Shown: positions 52,096 through 62,403, numbered from the stretch's first letter. The stretch: 64,000 nt of DNA from Fulvivirga sp. M361 (GCF_007097395.1 NZ_VKDC01000014.1:62001-126000); one strand, 5' to 3'. Notes: generated by a model from the sequence alone, not told the origin. Made by a program: numbers and translations.

Positions 52096-53207
52096 TATTC
52101 GTATTGATTTAAAACTTTATGGCCATATTCTTTTAATAACGCATCCTTTTTAAATAATGCTATATCCGACCAGATCATGTCCTTCACTAAAGCTTTCAAA
52201 TCATACTTCGGTTTCCATTTGAGTTTATTCATAGACTTTGCAGGGTCTCCAATTAACAAGTCCACCTCTGTTGGGCGGAAATACCTGGGATCTACCGCTA
52301 CCACTTTCTTACCTTCTTCAACGGTATAATCTGAATTACTACAACTCTTTACGACAGCTATCTCATCCAGCCCTTCCCCCTGAAATTCCAATTCTATACC
52401 TAATTCGTTAAATGTCATTTTTACGAAGTCTCGAATACTGGTAGTAATACCAGTGGCAATCACAAAATCCTCTGCCACATCCTGCTGCAAAATCAACCAC
52501 ATCGCATCCACATAATCCTTAGCATGCCCCCAATCTCTTTTAGCATCCAGATTACCCAGATATATGGTGTCTTGTAACCCTAAGGCAATACGCGCTGCAG
52601 CCCTTGTAATTTTCCTGGTTACAAAAGTTTCTCCTCTGATCGGCGATTCATGGTTAAATAAAATACCATTTGAAGCAAACATATTATACGCTTCGCGATA
52701 GTTAACAGTGATCCAGTAAGCATATAGTTTCGCGACTGCATATGGTGAGCGCGGGTAAAATGGAGTATCTTCTGTTTGTGGCACTTCCATTACTTTTCCA
52801 TAAAGCTCTGAAGTGGAAGCCTGATAAATACGGGTTTTATCGGTTAATCCAAGTATACGTACTGCCTCCAAAAGTCGAAGTGTACCAAGTGCATCGACAT
52901 TAGCTGTATATTCCGGGCTATCAAAACTCACTTGTACATGAGACATGGCTCCTAAATTGTAAATCTCATCAGGTTGCACTTCCTGTACAATACGGATGAT
53001 ATTTGTCGAATCGGACAGATCACCATAATGAAGGGTCATCTTTATATCCTCTTCATGGGGGTCTTGATAGAGATGGTCAATACGCTCTGTATTGAATAGC
53101 GAACTTCTCCGCTTAATCCCATGAACTATATACCCTTTCTCCAGCAGTAGCTGAGCTAAATACGCACCATCCTGACCAGTAATTCCCGTTATTAGCGCTG
53201 TCTTCAT
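52095..53207 (-). CDS. gmd: GDP-mannose 4,6-dehydratase
   Basis: 370 residues. [20 protein letters not shown] with GxxGxx[60 protein letters not shown] with the catalytic Ser/Thr-Glu, and [20 protein letters not shown] with Tyr-x-x-x-Lys. First step to GDP-L-fucose, likely for surface polysaccharide, although no glycosyltransferases are in the window. Confidence 0.96.
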   Translation of the reverse strand: MKTALITGITGQDGAYLAQLLLEKGYIVHGIKRRSSLFNTERIDHLYQDPHEEDIKMTLHYGDLSDSTNIIRIVQEVQPDEIYNLGAMSHVQVSFDSPEYTANVDALGTLRLLEAVRILGLTDKTRIYQASTSELYGKVMEVPQTEDTPFYPRSPYAVAKLYAYWITVNYREAYNMFASNGILFNHESPIRGETFVTRKITRAAARIALGLQDTIYLGNLDAKRDWGHAKDYVDAMWLILQQDVAEDFVIATGITTSIRDFVKMTFNELGIELEFQGEGLDEIAVVKSCSNSDYTVEEGKKVVAVDPRYFRPTEVDLLIGDPAKSMNKLKWKPKYDLKALVKDMIWSDIALFKKDALLKEYGHKVLNQYE

Positions 53208-53478
53208 TATACTAATGTTTAATATCTTCTATACAAAGATGACTTTTTATATGAGATGTATTATAATTTAAGAATCTGCAAAATTAAGTGTAAAAAGAAC
53301 TTGTACATGCATAAGGTTAAAAAATCATTTTAAATTGTAGTAATAAAGCGGTTAATCAAAGCCTGACTAAAAGAGCAACACGCTCTACATTCTATTAAGA
53401 AATCATTAAATACTCCAGTGAAAAAGTAATTCAATATATAAACGTTTATTTTTAAGAAAATAACCAACCCATTTAAGT

Positions 53479-55146
53479 ATGTACTTGCAAACCTCCATGC
53501 GGGTCTTATTTACTTTTTTTCTGGTAAGCTGTCTTTCTATAGCTCAATCACAGCAAGTTCATAAAGAAAACCCTCAATGGATAATCAAGTTCAGGGGCAA
53601 GAAATCGTTTGATTTAGTATTAAAAGAACTATCTGTAAAAGGCAGGAAACACACAACCTCGACAATGCATAATATATCACGTCATAGGATGAGCGACCAC
53701 CCTGCCAATTATACTTACCTGTTGAAATCAAATAATGAATACAAAGAAGCCATTGGTTCACCTGAAGTTTTTTTTAAAACCCCCGGATTGCAACAACATA
53801 TTGAATACATAGAAAAAGACCACAGAGGTCATGCATCAGGAACAGTCCAGATGAAGAATATTCCCAATGATCCTATTTTTGAAAAACAGTGGTACCTTGA
53901 AAATACGGGTGAACTTTCTTTTTTTTCCATCCAATCAATGAAAGATGCTGACATTAACATTATAGATGCATGGAATATTACTACGGGGAGCCCCGAAATC
54001 ACTGTGGCTATTCTGGATACAGGAATTAATCCTGACTTAATCGAGTTTGATGGTCGTCTATGGAATAATAAAGGTGAAATACCTGGTAATGGCCTGGATG
54101 ACGACAACAATGGGTTCATAGATGACATTTATGGATGGGATTTCGTTAATGAAGATGCTCATCCTGTAGATGATCGCGGACATGGCAACGCTATAGCGGG
54201 AGTAATTGGCGCCAATGCAAACAATACTTATGCTATAGCAGGTATAGATCAGCAATGTAAGCTTATGATATGCAAGGTGCTGGACCAGGATCAAACTGGT
54301 TTTTTCAGTGACTGGGCAGCAGGCATCTACTATGCCGTGGACAACGGGGCCAACATCATAAATATGTCCATGACCGGTGATAAAGATTTGAATGTACTGT
54401 CTGATGCTATCCGATATGCTGCACAAAGAAATGTACTTGTCGTATGTAGTATGGGAAATCTGAATGTCGATGATCTTTTTTATCCGGCGGCCTACCCTTC
54501 TACAATGGCAGTGGGGTCTACTGACCCGGATGATAAACGTAGCATAGCTTTTAGCGGCTCTTCCACAGCTGGAAGTAATTTCGGAGACCATATTAATTTA
54601 GCAGCTCCCGGTAACGCTATTTACAGTCTTGGCCTATCAAACAGTACTACTATTTGGAGTGGCACCTCAATGTCAACGGCAGTAGTTAGTGGAGTAGCCG
54701 CACTCCTGCTTTCCACAAACCACAGGCTTAATGCTGACCAGGTCAAAACAATACTGTACAAAACTGCAGCGGATAATATTGGCGATGATGAAGACACAAA
54801 AGGATGGGACAGATTTTATGGATTCGGACGCATTGACGCATTCAAAGCAATTTCATACACTGTAGAAAATCCGGTCATCCAAAACCCATTTAACCTCTCT
54901 TTATTCCCTAACCCGGTCGGTTCATATCAACTAAACGCCTCTATTTTACTAACCTCCCTGGCACCAGTAAGAGTACAAATGATCAACATGCAGGGTGTAA
55001 TCAGTTATGATCAGTCTTTTCTACCTACATCTCAGTCTACTACGTTGGAGTTCGACCTTGAAGGACATGGCATAGGGTTATATCTGTTGATTATGGAACA
55101 AGAAGGAAATAAATCCAGTCGCCGCTTCATGATAACAAAGCCTTGA
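53479..55146 (+). CDS. Subtilisin-like serine protease with T9SS sorting domain
   Basis: 555 residues (an internal Met at residue 7, 53497, may be the true start). Signal peptide ending SIAQS (about 23), a propeptide-like region (about 30-135), and an S8 catalytic domain: VAILDTGINPDL with Asp 180, DRGHGNAIAGVIGANANNTY with His 235 and WSGTSMSTAVVSGVAALLLS with Ser 397. The C-terminus (FNLSLFPNPVG..., about 475-555, ending ...RFMITKP) is a type A sorting domain recognised by the type IX system. Secreted and possibly cell-surface attached. Confidence 0.92.
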   Translation: MYLQTSMRVLFTFFLVSCLSIAQSQQVHKENPQWIIKFRGKKSFDLVLKELSVKGRKHTTSTMHNISRHRMSDHPANYTYLLKSNNEYKEAIGSPEVFFKTPGLQQHIEYIEKDHRGHASGTVQMKNIPNDPIFEKQWYLENTGELSFFSIQSMKDADINIIDAWNITTGSPEITVAILDTGINPDLIEFDGRLWNNKGEIPGNGLDDDNNGFIDDIYGWDFVNEDAHPVDDRGHGNAIAGVIGANANNTYAIAGIDQQCKLMICKVLDQDQTGFFSDWAAGIYYAVDNGANIINMSMTGDKDLNVLSDAIRYAAQRNVLVVCSMGNLNVDDLFYPAAYPSTMAVGSTDPDDKRSIAFSGSSTAGSNFGDHINLAAPGNAIYSLGLSNSTTIWSGTSMSTAVVSGVAALLLSTNHRLNADQVKTILYKTAADNIGDDEDTKGWDRFYGFGRIDAFKAISYTVENPVIQNPFNLSLFPNPVGSYQLNASILLTSLAPVRVQMINMQGVISYDQSFLPTSQSTTLEFDLEGHGIGLYLLIMEQEGNKSSRRFMITKP

Positions 55147-55161
55147 AAAGATTTTATGCTT

Positions 55162-56415
55162 TCAAGCACGAATAGCAATCACCGGATCCAACCTGGCTGC
55201 CAAGGCTGCCGGAATAATTCCTGATAAGGTGCCAATAATAGAAGAAACCCCCAGACCGATGGCAACATTTTTAACTGTAAGAGTAACCACCAGAGACCCT
55301 AACGGGAGGTATGTAATAAAATAGACCAGCACCAATCCTGCCAGTCCGCCAATTACACTCAGGAAAATAGCTTCAAAAAGGAACTGAAAAAGTATAAAGT
55401 AATTTTTTGCTCCGAGTGACTTTTGAATGCCTATAATATTGGTTCGCTCTTTTACTGAAACAAACATAATGTTAGCAATACCAAAGCCCCCTATCAAAAT
55501 AGAAAAACCACCAATGATAGTTCCTGCTATACTTAAAATATCGAACACCTGACCAATCTCATTGGCGATGGCTTCAGGCCGGTTGATGGAAAAAGTATCT
55601 TCTTCTTTTGGTTTCAGTCCGCGTCTGGTCCTTAATATCCCTGTAATCTCACCTTCTAATTCCAACAAACCCAGATCTTCTTCCCCACCTTTGACAATAA
55701 TGGTGGCTCCTACTTCATTGGACCTTCCTGTACCTGTGGTGAAAAACTTGCGATAACTACCAAAAGGCATAATGGCGTTACCATCTTTGCTGCTAAAGCC
55801 CAGAAAGCTCTCTCCTTCTCTCTTCAATACTCCGATAACCAGGAATTTACTGTTACGTATTTTTATCTCTTTACCTATCGCGCTTTCGTTGTTCGGGAAA
55901 AGAGCCTTTTTCACCTCATCACCAATAATCACTACATTCCTGCTGGAAAAAATATCGCTTCTGGAGAAATACCTGCCTTTAATAATATCAAGTTCGCTTA
56001 CATCTTTGTATCCGAAACTTACGCCAATTAACTGGGTTTCATTAAAACTATTATTCTCCCTGGTGGCTATTCCATTTGCACTGGATGATATACAAAGGCC
56101 CGTATTTTGGGTTAGTCTCTTTTGTAGCGTCTCAAATTCTGAAAAACTTGGATTGGGCCTGTTGCGATAGGACAACCATTCTTCCCTGGATTTAATGATG
56201 AATGGCATTTTGGAGATATAAAGAATATCAGACCCTAAAAAATTAAAACTGTCCTTAATATTTTTTTCCAATGAATCTACCAGCGTGAAAACCGAAATAA
56301 TGGCAAAGATACCTATCGTTACTCCGAGCAGTGAAAGTACTGTTCGGAGTAAATTCATCTTTAAAGCGTTCCAGGCAAACCCGAAACTTTCTAAAATCAA
56401 TTTAAATACTAACAA
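55162..56415 (-). CDS. MacB/FtsX-type ABC transporter permease
   Basis: 417 residues. N-terminal membrane helix followed by a periplasmic MacB core (about 40-270) and three C-terminal helices with the FtsX pattern: IGGFSILIGGFGIANIMFVS, VKERTNIIGIQKSLGAKNYF, and VASSIIGTLSGIIP-like stretch GLGVSSIIGTLSGIIPAALA. VSFGYKDVSELDIIKGRYFS and VVIGDEVKKALFPNNESAIG are typical MacB periplasmic motifs. Partner ATPase not in the neighbourhood. Substrate unknown. Confidence 0.9.
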   Translation of the reverse strand: MLVFKLILESFGFAWNALKMNLLRTVLSLLGVTIGIFAIISVFTLVDSLEKNIKDSFNFLGSDILYISKMPFIIKSREEWLSYRNRPNPSFSEFETLQKRLTQNTGLCISSSANGIATRENNSFNETQLIGVSFGYKDVSELDIIKGRYFSRSDIFSSRNVVIIGDEVKKALFPNNESAIGKEIKIRNSKFLVIGVLKREGESFLGFSSKDGNAIMPFGSYRKFFTTGTGRSNEVGATIIVKGGEEDLGLLELEGEITGILRTRRGLKPKEEDTFSINRPEAIANEIGQVFDILSIAGTIIGGFSILIGGFGIANIMFVSVKERTNIIGIQKSLGAKNYFILFQFLFEAIFLSVIGGLAGLVLVYFITYLPLGSLVVTLTVKNVAIGLGVSSIIGTLSGIIPAALAARLDPVIAIRA

Positions 56416-56534
56416 GACTATACATCAAGGATAAACTAAATGATTAAATAATCAGGGAATGTAAGTTAAATAGCTATCTTTGCAAGCTTATTCAATAACG
56501 CACTTCGTAGTTATTTAATACCGTAATATTAAAT

Positions 56535-57581
56535 ATGAAATTATCAGAATTCAAGTTTGATCTACCAACCGGATTGGTAGCCTTATATCCGGCTGAAAAT
56601 AGGGATGAATCACGACTAATGGTATTACACCGTGACAGTGGTGAAATAGAACACAAGGTTTTCAAAGATATTGTTAATTATTTCGACGAGGGAGATGTGA
56701 TGGTTTCTAACGACACCATGGTATTTCCGGCAAGGCTGTATGGTAACAAAGAAAAAACAGGAGCCAAAATCGAAGTTTTCTTGTTGAGGGAGTTAAATGA
56801 GGAAATGCATCTTTGGGATGTACTAGTAGACCCCGCCCGAAAAATAAGGGTTGGAAATAAGTTGTATTTCGGAGATGGCGACCTGGTAGCAGAGGTAATT
56901 GACAATACCACGTCAAGAGGTCGAACCATTCGTTTTTTGTTTGATGGGACAGACGAAGAGTTTTATAAGACAATCGAAAATCTAGGGGAAACACCTCTCC
57001 CGAAATATATTAAAAGAGATACTGAACCGGAAGATAAAGATAGATTCCAAACAATTTATGCCAAAAATAAAGGTGCAGTAGCAGCTCCAACGGCAGGTTT
57101 ACACTTTACCAGACAACTCTTAAAAAGATTAGAGATAAAAGGTGTGGAAATGGATCATATCACCTTACACATAGGTTTAGGTACTTTCCGACCTGTTGAT
57201 GTGGAGGATTTAACCAAACATAAAATGGACTCCGAGAATTTTAATGTAGGAGATCATACTGTTGAAAAAGTAAATCTGGCATTAGATAGTAAGAAGAAAG
57301 TTTGTGCTGTAGGCACCACTACTATGAGGGCGCTTGAGTCTTCCGTTTCTGCAAATAACAGATTGAAACCCAGAACAGGCTGGACAGATAAATTTATTTT
57401 CCCTCAATATGATTTCAAGATCTGCAGCGCCATGGTTACAAACTTTCATATGCCAGAGTCAACATTACTCATGATGGCAGCAGCCTTTGGAGGTTATGAG
57501 TTGGTGATGGAGGCTTACCAGGTGGCCATGAAAGAAAAGTATAGATTCTTGACTTATGGTGATGCCATGCTCATCGTATAA
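56535..57581 (+). CDS. queA: tRNA S-adenosylmethionine ribosyltransferase-isomerase
   Basis: 348 residues. [73 protein letters not shown] and the C-terminal [20 protein letters not shown] are QueA hallmarks. Makes epoxyqueuosine in tRNA from SAM. A TATCTTTG box lies at 56475-56482 upstream, without a clear TTTG partner. Confidence 0.96.
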   Translation: MKLSEFKFDLPTGLVALYPAENRDESRLMVLHRDSGEIEHKVFKDIVNYFDEGDVMVSNDTMVFPARLYGNKEKTGAKIEVFLLRELNEEMHLWDVLVDPARKIRVGNKLYFGDGDLVAEVIDNTTSRGRTIRFLFDGTDEEFYKTIENLGETPLPKYIKRDTEPEDKDRFQTIYAKNKGAVAAPTAGLHFTRQLLKRLEIKGVEMDHITLHIGLGTFRPVDVEDLTKHKMDSENFNVGDHTVEKVNLALDSKKKVCAVGTTTMRALESSVSANNRLKPRTGWTDKFIFPQYDFKICSAMVTNFHMPESTLLMMAAAFGGYELVMEAYQVAMKEKYRFLTYGDAMLIV

Positions 57582-57620
57582 TGTGATCTGACCTTACGAA
57601 TAATAGTAACAAATAGTACT

Positions 57621-57650
57621 AAGAGCTGTCACAATATGACGGCTCTTTTT
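57621..57650 (+). terminator. Terminator of queA
   Basis: AGAGCTGTCA (57621-57630) pairs with TGACGGCTCT (57636-57645) with one G-U, 5-nt loop, followed by TTTTT. Confidence 0.8.
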
Positions 57651-57673
57651 TATTCCTTTCAAGCCAGCTCGAT

Positions 57674-58348
57674 ATGAAGAAAAACGAATACGCAATCATA
57701 GTGGCCGGAGGTAAGGGAACCCGCATGAAAAGCACCGTCCCAAAACAGTTCATGCTATTAAATGGGTTACCCGTTCTCATACGCACACTTAATACCTTTT
57801 TCTCCTACTCGAAGGATCTCAATGTGATATTAGTTCTACCTGACAACGATCTGATTACCTGGCAAAACCAATGTGAGCAATATGGTTTTGACAAGCCGGT
57901 AATATTAGCGCCAGGTGGTGATACAAGGTTTCAATCTGTGAAAAATGGCCTGGATAAGATCAAAGACCCGGAAGGCATTGTAGCCATACATGATGGGGTA
58001 AGACCATTGGTAAGCCAGGATATCATAGGAGCGTCTTTCCATCTGGCAGCAGTACATGGTAGTGCCGTTGCTGCCGTTCGCTTAAAAGAGTCTATACGCA
58101 AAACAGACCAACATAAGACTAAAGCTGTGGATAGATCAGAATATCGCCTGATACAGACACCTCAGACATTCGACTTGAAAATCATCAAGCCTGCCTATCA
58201 AATAAAAGAAGAACCTAGCTTAACGGACGATGCCAGTGTAGTTGAAAAATCAGGACATGAGATCTCTTTGTTCGAAGGCAGCTACAATAATTTAAAGATC
58301 ACTACACCGGAAGATATAGTAATTGCCGAAGCACTTTTGAAAAGTTGA
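57674..58348 (+). CDS. ispD: 2-C-methyl-D-erythritol 4-phosphate cytidylyltransferase
   Basis: 224 residues. YAIIVAGGKGTRMKSTVPKQ is the CTP-binding loop, VAIHDGVRPLVSQDIIGASF and SVVEKSGHEISLFEGSYNNL with KITTPEDI are the other IspD blocks. Joins CTP with methylerythritol phosphate in the non-mevalonate isoprenoid route. ORF of normal length. Confidence 0.94.
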   Translation: MKKNEYAIIVAGGKGTRMKSTVPKQFMLLNGLPVLIRTLNTFFSYSKDLNVILVLPDNDLITWQNQCEQYGFDKPVILAPGGDTRFQSVKNGLDKIKDPEGIVAIHDGVRPLVSQDIIGASFHLAAVHGSAVAAVRLKESIRKTDQHKTKAVDRSEYRLIQTPQTFDLKIIKPAYQIKEEPSLTDDASVVEKSGHEISLFEGSYNNLKITTPEDIVIAEALLKS

Positions 58349-58379
58349 AGGCAATGGGTCTTGATTAGCACATAAAACA

Positions 58380-58407
58380 AAAGCCGATAATGATCATTAT
58401 CGGCTTT
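58380..58407. terminator. Perfect 28-bp palindrome between convergent genes
   Basis: AAAGCCGATAATGA (58380-58393) is followed at once by its complement (58394-58407), centred on GATC. It lies between ispD and the leftward DUF2795 gene and most likely ends both transcripts. Confidence 0.75.
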
Positions 58408-58441
58408 CCATATTCACTTATTTATTGTAAATATTTTATTG

Positions 58442-58663
58442 TCAATATTCATCTTCATTAAAGAAGAAATCTTCTTTTGTCGGATAGTCTGGCCATATTT
58501 CCTCAATATTTTCATAAGGTTGACCATCATCTTCCAATTCCTGAAGATTTTCTACCACCTCCAAAGGGGCTCCAGTACGAATGGAATAATCTATCAATTC
58601 ATCCTTAGTAGCAGGCCAGGGAGCGTCTTCAAGATATGACGCGAGTTCTAATGTCCAATACAT
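58442..58663 (-). CDS. DUF2795 protein
   Basis: 73 residues, strongly acidic. MYWTLELASYLEDAPWPATK, DELIDYSIRTGAPLEVVENL, QELEDDGQPYENIEEIWPDY match a small family that is almost unchanged across Bacteroidota. Promoter and a TAGGAGGTA ribosome binding site are visible upstream. Function unknown, probably cytoplasmic. Confidence 0.92.
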   Translation of the reverse strand: MYWTLELASYLEDAPWPATKDELIDYSIRTGAPLEVVENLQELEDDGQPYENIEEIWPDYPTKEDFFFNEDEY

Positions 58664-58704
58664 AGCTTAAGTACCTCCTATGTTTAAAAACCGTAATTTT
58701 GGTG

Positions 58705-58734
58705 CAAAAATAAAATTAATTAAATGAAATCAAA
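58705..58734 (-). promoter_or_regulatory. Promoter of the DUF2795 gene
   Basis: On the minus strand TTTG (58731-58734), 18 nt, TATTTTTG (58705-58712), close to the phylum consensus and about 40 nt before the start codon at 58663. Confidence 0.6.
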
Positions 58735-58914
58735 CTTTAGCATGATTTATTTACCAACAACTTATTGATGCTTTTATCAATCTATTAGGGCTCAAACGCG
58801 CTAAGTTTTATAAAAGTTTAAAATGAGTTGATTTTTTAACAAAAAAAGAGGTGTTACAATACACTTTGAAAGTAGAAAAGATAAATTTGTTTGCATATAA
58901 CTATCCCTGAATTC

Positions 58915-60594
58915 ATGAGCGACGAAAAGATTATTTTCTCTATGGCAGGCGTAAACAAAGTTTACCCGCCTAATAAACATGTATTAAAAGATATTTACTT
59001 GTCTTTTTTCTACGGAGCCAAAATTGGCGTGCTTGGTTTAAATGGTTCAGGAAAATCTTCGCTTTTAAGGATCATAGCCGGAGTAGATAAGGAATATAGA
59101 GGGGAAGTAGTATTTGATGGGACATATACCATTGGACTGTTGGAGCAGGAACCGCAACTCGACAAATCAAAGACTGTAAAAGAAGTAGTTGAAGAAGGCG
59201 CACATGACACAATAGCTTTACTTAAAGAGTTTGAGGATATCAATCTCAAATTTGCCGACCCCGAAGTATTAGATAATCCGGATGCCATGGACAAGCTTAT
59301 CCAGCGGCAAGGTGAAGTACAGGAAAAGTTAGACCAACTGAATGCATGGGAATTAGACAGTAAGCTCGAAAGAGCAATGGATGCCTTGAGAACACCCCCC
59401 GGAGATGCCGTGATAGAGAATCTTTCCGGTGGTGAAAAAAGACGAGTGGCGCTTTGCCGGCTACTCCTTAGAGAGCCGGATATTCTTTTATTAGATGAAC
59501 CTACCAACCACCTCGACGCCGAATCTGTACACTGGCTGGAACAACATTTAAAGCAATATCAAGGTACGGTAATAGCTGTTACTCATGACAGATATTTCCT
59601 GGATAACATTGCCGGATGGATATTAGAACTTGACCGTGGTGAAGGTATACCCTGGAAGGGAAATTATTCGTCCTGGCTTGAACAAAAGCAAAAAAGACTG
59701 GCCCAGGAAGAAAAAACGGAATCCAAAAGACAAAAAACATTATCTCGTGAATTGGAATGGGCCAAAATGACGCCGACAGGCCGGCATGCCAAAGCCAAGG
59801 CCCGTCTAAATGCCTATGACAAATTGTTAAACCAAGAGACCAATGAACGAGAACAAAAACTAGAATTGTTCATTCCCCCAGGACCAAGACTTGGCGATAA
59901 GGTGATAGAGGCACAAGGTGTATCAAAAGCATTTGGCCACAAATTACTTTATGAAAATCTAGAATTCTCCCTCCCTAAGGCTGGCATAGTGGGTATTATA
60001 GGGCCTAATGGTGCTGGTAAAACAACATTGTTCAAACTGATCACAGGGCAATCAGAGCCTGATGCCGGTACTTTTGAAGTGGGGCCTACGGTAGAAATAG
60101 CCTATGTAGATCAAGAACATGATGACCTGAATCCGGAACATTCTGTATGGGAAGCCATAACTGAAGGAAATGAACTTATAACATTAGGTGGTCAACAGAT
60201 CAATAGTCGTGCTTATGTAAGTAAATTTAACTTCAGCGGCTCAGATCAGCAGAAGAAAGTGAAAGAACTGTCCGGAGGCATGCGCAACAGAGTACACCTG
60301 GCGATAGCGCTAAAACAGGGAGCCAATTTATTATTACTCGATGAGCCTACGAATGATCTGGATGTCAATACCCTTAGAGCATTAGAAGAAGCATTGGAAA
60401 ATTTCGGTGGTTGCGCAGTAATTATTTCTCACGATCGCTGGTTTCTGGATAGAGTGTGCACTCACATATTAGCGTTTGAAGGAGATTCTCAAGTAACCTG
60501 GTTTGATGGAAACTTCACCGAGTATGAAGAGAACCGCAAGCAACGTCTGGGAGATGCTGCTCCAAAAAGAATCCGGTACAAAAAACTGGTATAA
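58915..60594 (+). CDS. ettA: ABC-F protein, energy-dependent translational throttle
   Basis: 559 residues from the ATG at 58915 (MSDEKIIFSMAGVNKVYPPN). Two ATPase domains: GVLGLNGSGKSSLLRIIAG with LSGGEKRRVALCRLLL and LLLDEPTNHLD, then IIGPNGAGKTTLFKLITG with LSGGMRNRVHLAIALK and LLLDEPTNDLDV. No membrane domain. The linker carries the arm and PtIM region typical of EttA, which binds the ribosomal E site and gates the first elongation steps by ATP/ADP ratio. Confidence 0.94.
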   Translation: MSDEKIIFSMAGVNKVYPPNKHVLKDIYLSFFYGAKIGVLGLNGSGKSSLLRIIAGVDKEYRGEVVFDGTYTIGLLEQEPQLDKSKTVKEVVEEGAHDTIALLKEFEDINLKFADPEVLDNPDAMDKLIQRQGEVQEKLDQLNAWELDSKLERAMDALRTPPGDAVIENLSGGEKRRVALCRLLLREPDILLLDEPTNHLDAESVHWLEQHLKQYQGTVIAVTHDRYFLDNIAGWILELDRGEGIPWKGNYSSWLEQKQKRLAQEEKTESKRQKTLSRELEWAKMTPTGRHAKAKARLNAYDKLLNQETNEREQKLELFIPPGPRLGDKVIEAQGVSKAFGHKLLYENLEFSLPKAGIVGIIGPNGAGKTTLFKLITGQSEPDAGTFEVGPTVEIAYVDQEHDDLNPEHSVWEAITEGNELITLGGQQINSRAYVSKFNFSGSDQQKKVKELSGGMRNRVHLAIALKQGANLLLLDEPTNDLDVNTLRALEEALENFGGCAVIISHDRWFLDRVCTHILAFEGDSQVTWFDGNFTEYEENRKQRLGDAAPKRIRYKKLV

Positions 60595-60604
60595 CAGCTT
60601 TTGT

Positions 60605-60811
60605 CTAGTCTTTTTCAGGGTAAGTATATGTTTGTTTGGCAGGATTGAATTTGATGTTTATGCCAATTTTATGCATCGCATGGAAATAATTATACACCTG
60701 TCTTTTCGATATACCCAGGGCTTTCGCTAAATCATCAGCATTGCCTGATTCCTGATTGGTAATTAACTGGTCTAATTCAATGTAACGTTGTATTATTTTA
60801 TCTAAAGCCAC
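60605..60811 (-). CDS. Small helix-turn-helix protein
   Basis: 68 residues from a GTG at 60811 (MALDKIIQRYIELDQLITNQ). The central DLAKALGISKRQVYNYFHAM is a helix-turn-helix and the end KIGINIKFNPAKQTYTYPEK a small wing. Short HTH proteins of this shape, beginning with an IxxRYxxLDxLI helix, are common in Bacteroidota. DNA target unknown; gene end faces ettA. Confidence 0.8.
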   Translation of the reverse strand: MALDKIIQRYIELDQLITNQESGNADDLAKALGISKRQVYNYFHAMHKIGINIKFNPAKQTYTYPEKD

Positions 60812-60841
60812 TTTTATAAACGTTTTAATACTTAATAGGAG

Positions 60842-61120
60842 TTACAACGCCCAACTATACGATTTGGGAGTATTAATTCTTATATTTTCAAACCAAAATC
60901 TGGCTAAAATTCTATGTGTTTTGCTCTTTATCAGTATTGTATTTGATGAGACAAAAATGTTTAAGCACTTTTTCCCATTCTGTTCGTTATAGTGCTCTTC
61001 AATAAGCTCATAGGCCATCCAGCACAATTGGCAATTTTTAATAAGGTCATAGAGGATATGAATGTCATCGTCATATTCTGACGAATGCAAAATTTCAAGA
61101 AACGGATAATCCATAGACAT
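60842..61120 (-). CDS. Small hypothetical protein
   Basis: 92 residues. FLEILHSSEYDDDIHILYDL, IKNCQLCWMAYELIEEHYNE, CLNIFVSSNTILIKSKTHRI, LARFWFENIRINTPKS: a mixed alpha/beta soluble chain with no signal peptide and no family I recognise. It diverges from the XRE-type regulator gene and the two share an upstream region with paired inverted repeats. Confidence 0.55.
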   Translation of the reverse strand: MSMDYPFLEILHSSEYDDDIHILYDLIKNCQLCWMAYELIEEHYNEQNGKKCLNIFVSSNTILIKSKTHRILARFWFENIRINTPKSYSWAL

Positions 61121-61216
61121 AGTTTTCCCTCAAAATTTTGAATCTTCTGAGCTTATTTGTTATTTCGATGAACTGGGAGTGCAATCTGCATCTCGATTTC
61201 TAACAAGACAAATAAA

Positions 61217-61249
61217 GTCAAGTGATTTGAAATAGTCAAGAAATTTGAC
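61217..61249. promoter_or_regulatory. Tandem inverted repeats, probable XRE operators
   Basis: GTCAAGTGATTTGAA (61217-61231) and GTCAAGAAATTTGAC (61235-61249): two copies of GTCAA-N5-TTGA(A/C), 18 bp apart, each an inverted repeat. They lie between the small gene at 60842-61120 and the XRE gene, ending 16 nt before the latter's ATG, a good place for autorepression. Confidence 0.65.
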
Positions 61250-61265
61250 TAAAAATAATGCTTTT

Positions 61266-61745
61266 ATGGATTTTGCCAAAAGACTTAAGGAACTAAGAAA
61301 TAAAAGGGAACTCAGTCAGGAAGACCTTGCCTCCATGATCAAGAAAAGGATCACCGGAGATATCAGAAGAAACACGATATCTAACTACGAAAATAAAAAG
61401 TCGACTCCGGATTTAGAGACGCTGGAAGCCTTAGGGCATATCCTGGGAACTGACATGAATGATCTCCTTGGTTTTCAACCTGAAAATTCAGACGTTATTA
61501 AATCTTTAGCCCTTGAAGCTGATCCTCCTTACAAAGCCAAAGAATTCCTTAAGCCTTTTGAAAATAAAGTAGAGGAAATAAAAAAGGTACTGGTAAGTAT
61601 GGATGATATCAGTAAAAAAGAATTACTGAAGTATTTAAGAAGTGCCGTCAAAATGATTGAAGACCTGATCAGAAAGGCGTATGAACTTTATGAAAAGAAT
61701 GATAAAGCCAACAGTTTTATAAGAAGAGAGTTAGACCCTAGCTAA
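61266..61745 (+). CDS. XRE family regulator
   Basis: 159 residues from the ATG at 61266 (an in-frame TTG lies at 61245 inside a repeat). N-terminal Cro/C1-type helix-turn-helix: FAKRLKELRNKRELSQEDLA, RRNTISNYENKKSTPDLETL, EALGHILGTDMNDLLGFQPE. The C-terminal half is helical (KEFLKPFENKVEEIKKVLVS, LLKYLRSAVKMIEDLIRKAY) and may mediate dimerisation. Likely represses itself and perhaps the divergent small gene. Confidence 0.85.
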   Translation: MDFAKRLKELRNKRELSQEDLASMIKKRITGDIRRNTISNYENKKSTPDLETLEALGHILGTDMNDLLGFQPENSDVIKSLALEADPPYKAKEFLKPFENKVEEIKKVLVSMDDISKKELLKYLRSAVKMIEDLIRKAYELYEKNDKANSFIRRELDPS

Positions 61746-61798
61746 AATCCAATTTAGTTGCCGAGAAGTTTATTCTAATTTTCACTTTACATTAAAAC

Positions 61799-62302
61799 AT
61801 GAAAACGCTCTACCTGGTAAGGCATGCTAAGTCAAGTTGGAACTTCCCTGAGCTTCCGGATGATAAAAGGCCTCTAAACAAACGTGGGAAGCGTAGTGCT
61901 CCTGTTATGGGCGAACGATTATTAAAGCGACAGGTTTTGCCAGACCTCTTACTCTCCAGCCCGGCAAAAAGAGCATTGGATACCTCCATCATTATAGCCG
62001 ATGTAATAGGTTACCCCGAAAAAAGAATTCAAACAGATTCCGGTATTTACCACGCTGCTTCTCACCTGTTACTCAACATAGTTCGTAAAACAAATGACTC
62101 AATCAATAGTTTGATGATGTTTGGTCATAACCCTGGCTTTACCGATTTCGCAAATCGCCTGGCAAACACTGACATATGGAATATCCCGACGTGTGGTGTT
62201 TTTGCTTGTGTTTTCCATACAGAACATTGGAGCAATGTTGATTTTGGCAAAGGTGAAGTACTCTTCTATGATTACCCCAAGCGTAAAAGTGATACTCCTT
62301 AG
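61799..62302 (+). CDS. sixA: SixA-type phosphohistidine phosphatase
   Basis: 167 residues of the histidine phosphatase superfamily. TLYLVRHAKSSWNFPELPDD carries the nucleophile His in RHAKSSW, ALDTSIIIADVIG follows with the conserved Ser/Pro-rich LLSSPAKRA, and MMFGHNPGFTDFANRL contains the second His. SixA enzymes dephosphorylate histidine in HPt domains or phosphotransferase proteins; the partner is not in the window. Confidence 0.9.
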   Translation: MKTLYLVRHAKSSWNFPELPDDKRPLNKRGKRSAPVMGERLLKRQVLPDLLLSSPAKRALDTSIIIADVIGYPEKRIQTDSGIYHAASHLLLNIVRKTNDSINSLMMFGHNPGFTDFANRLANTDIWNIPTCGVFACVFHTEHWSNVDFGKGEVLFYDYPKRKSDTP

Positions 62303-62403
62303 CAATAACATTCTGGATCTAAGGCCGAATCACACATAAAAAAATACAGTATTCCAACTACAGGCATTTATTGTAGAAAGTATAAAATAGCTGAAAAATT
62401 AAT

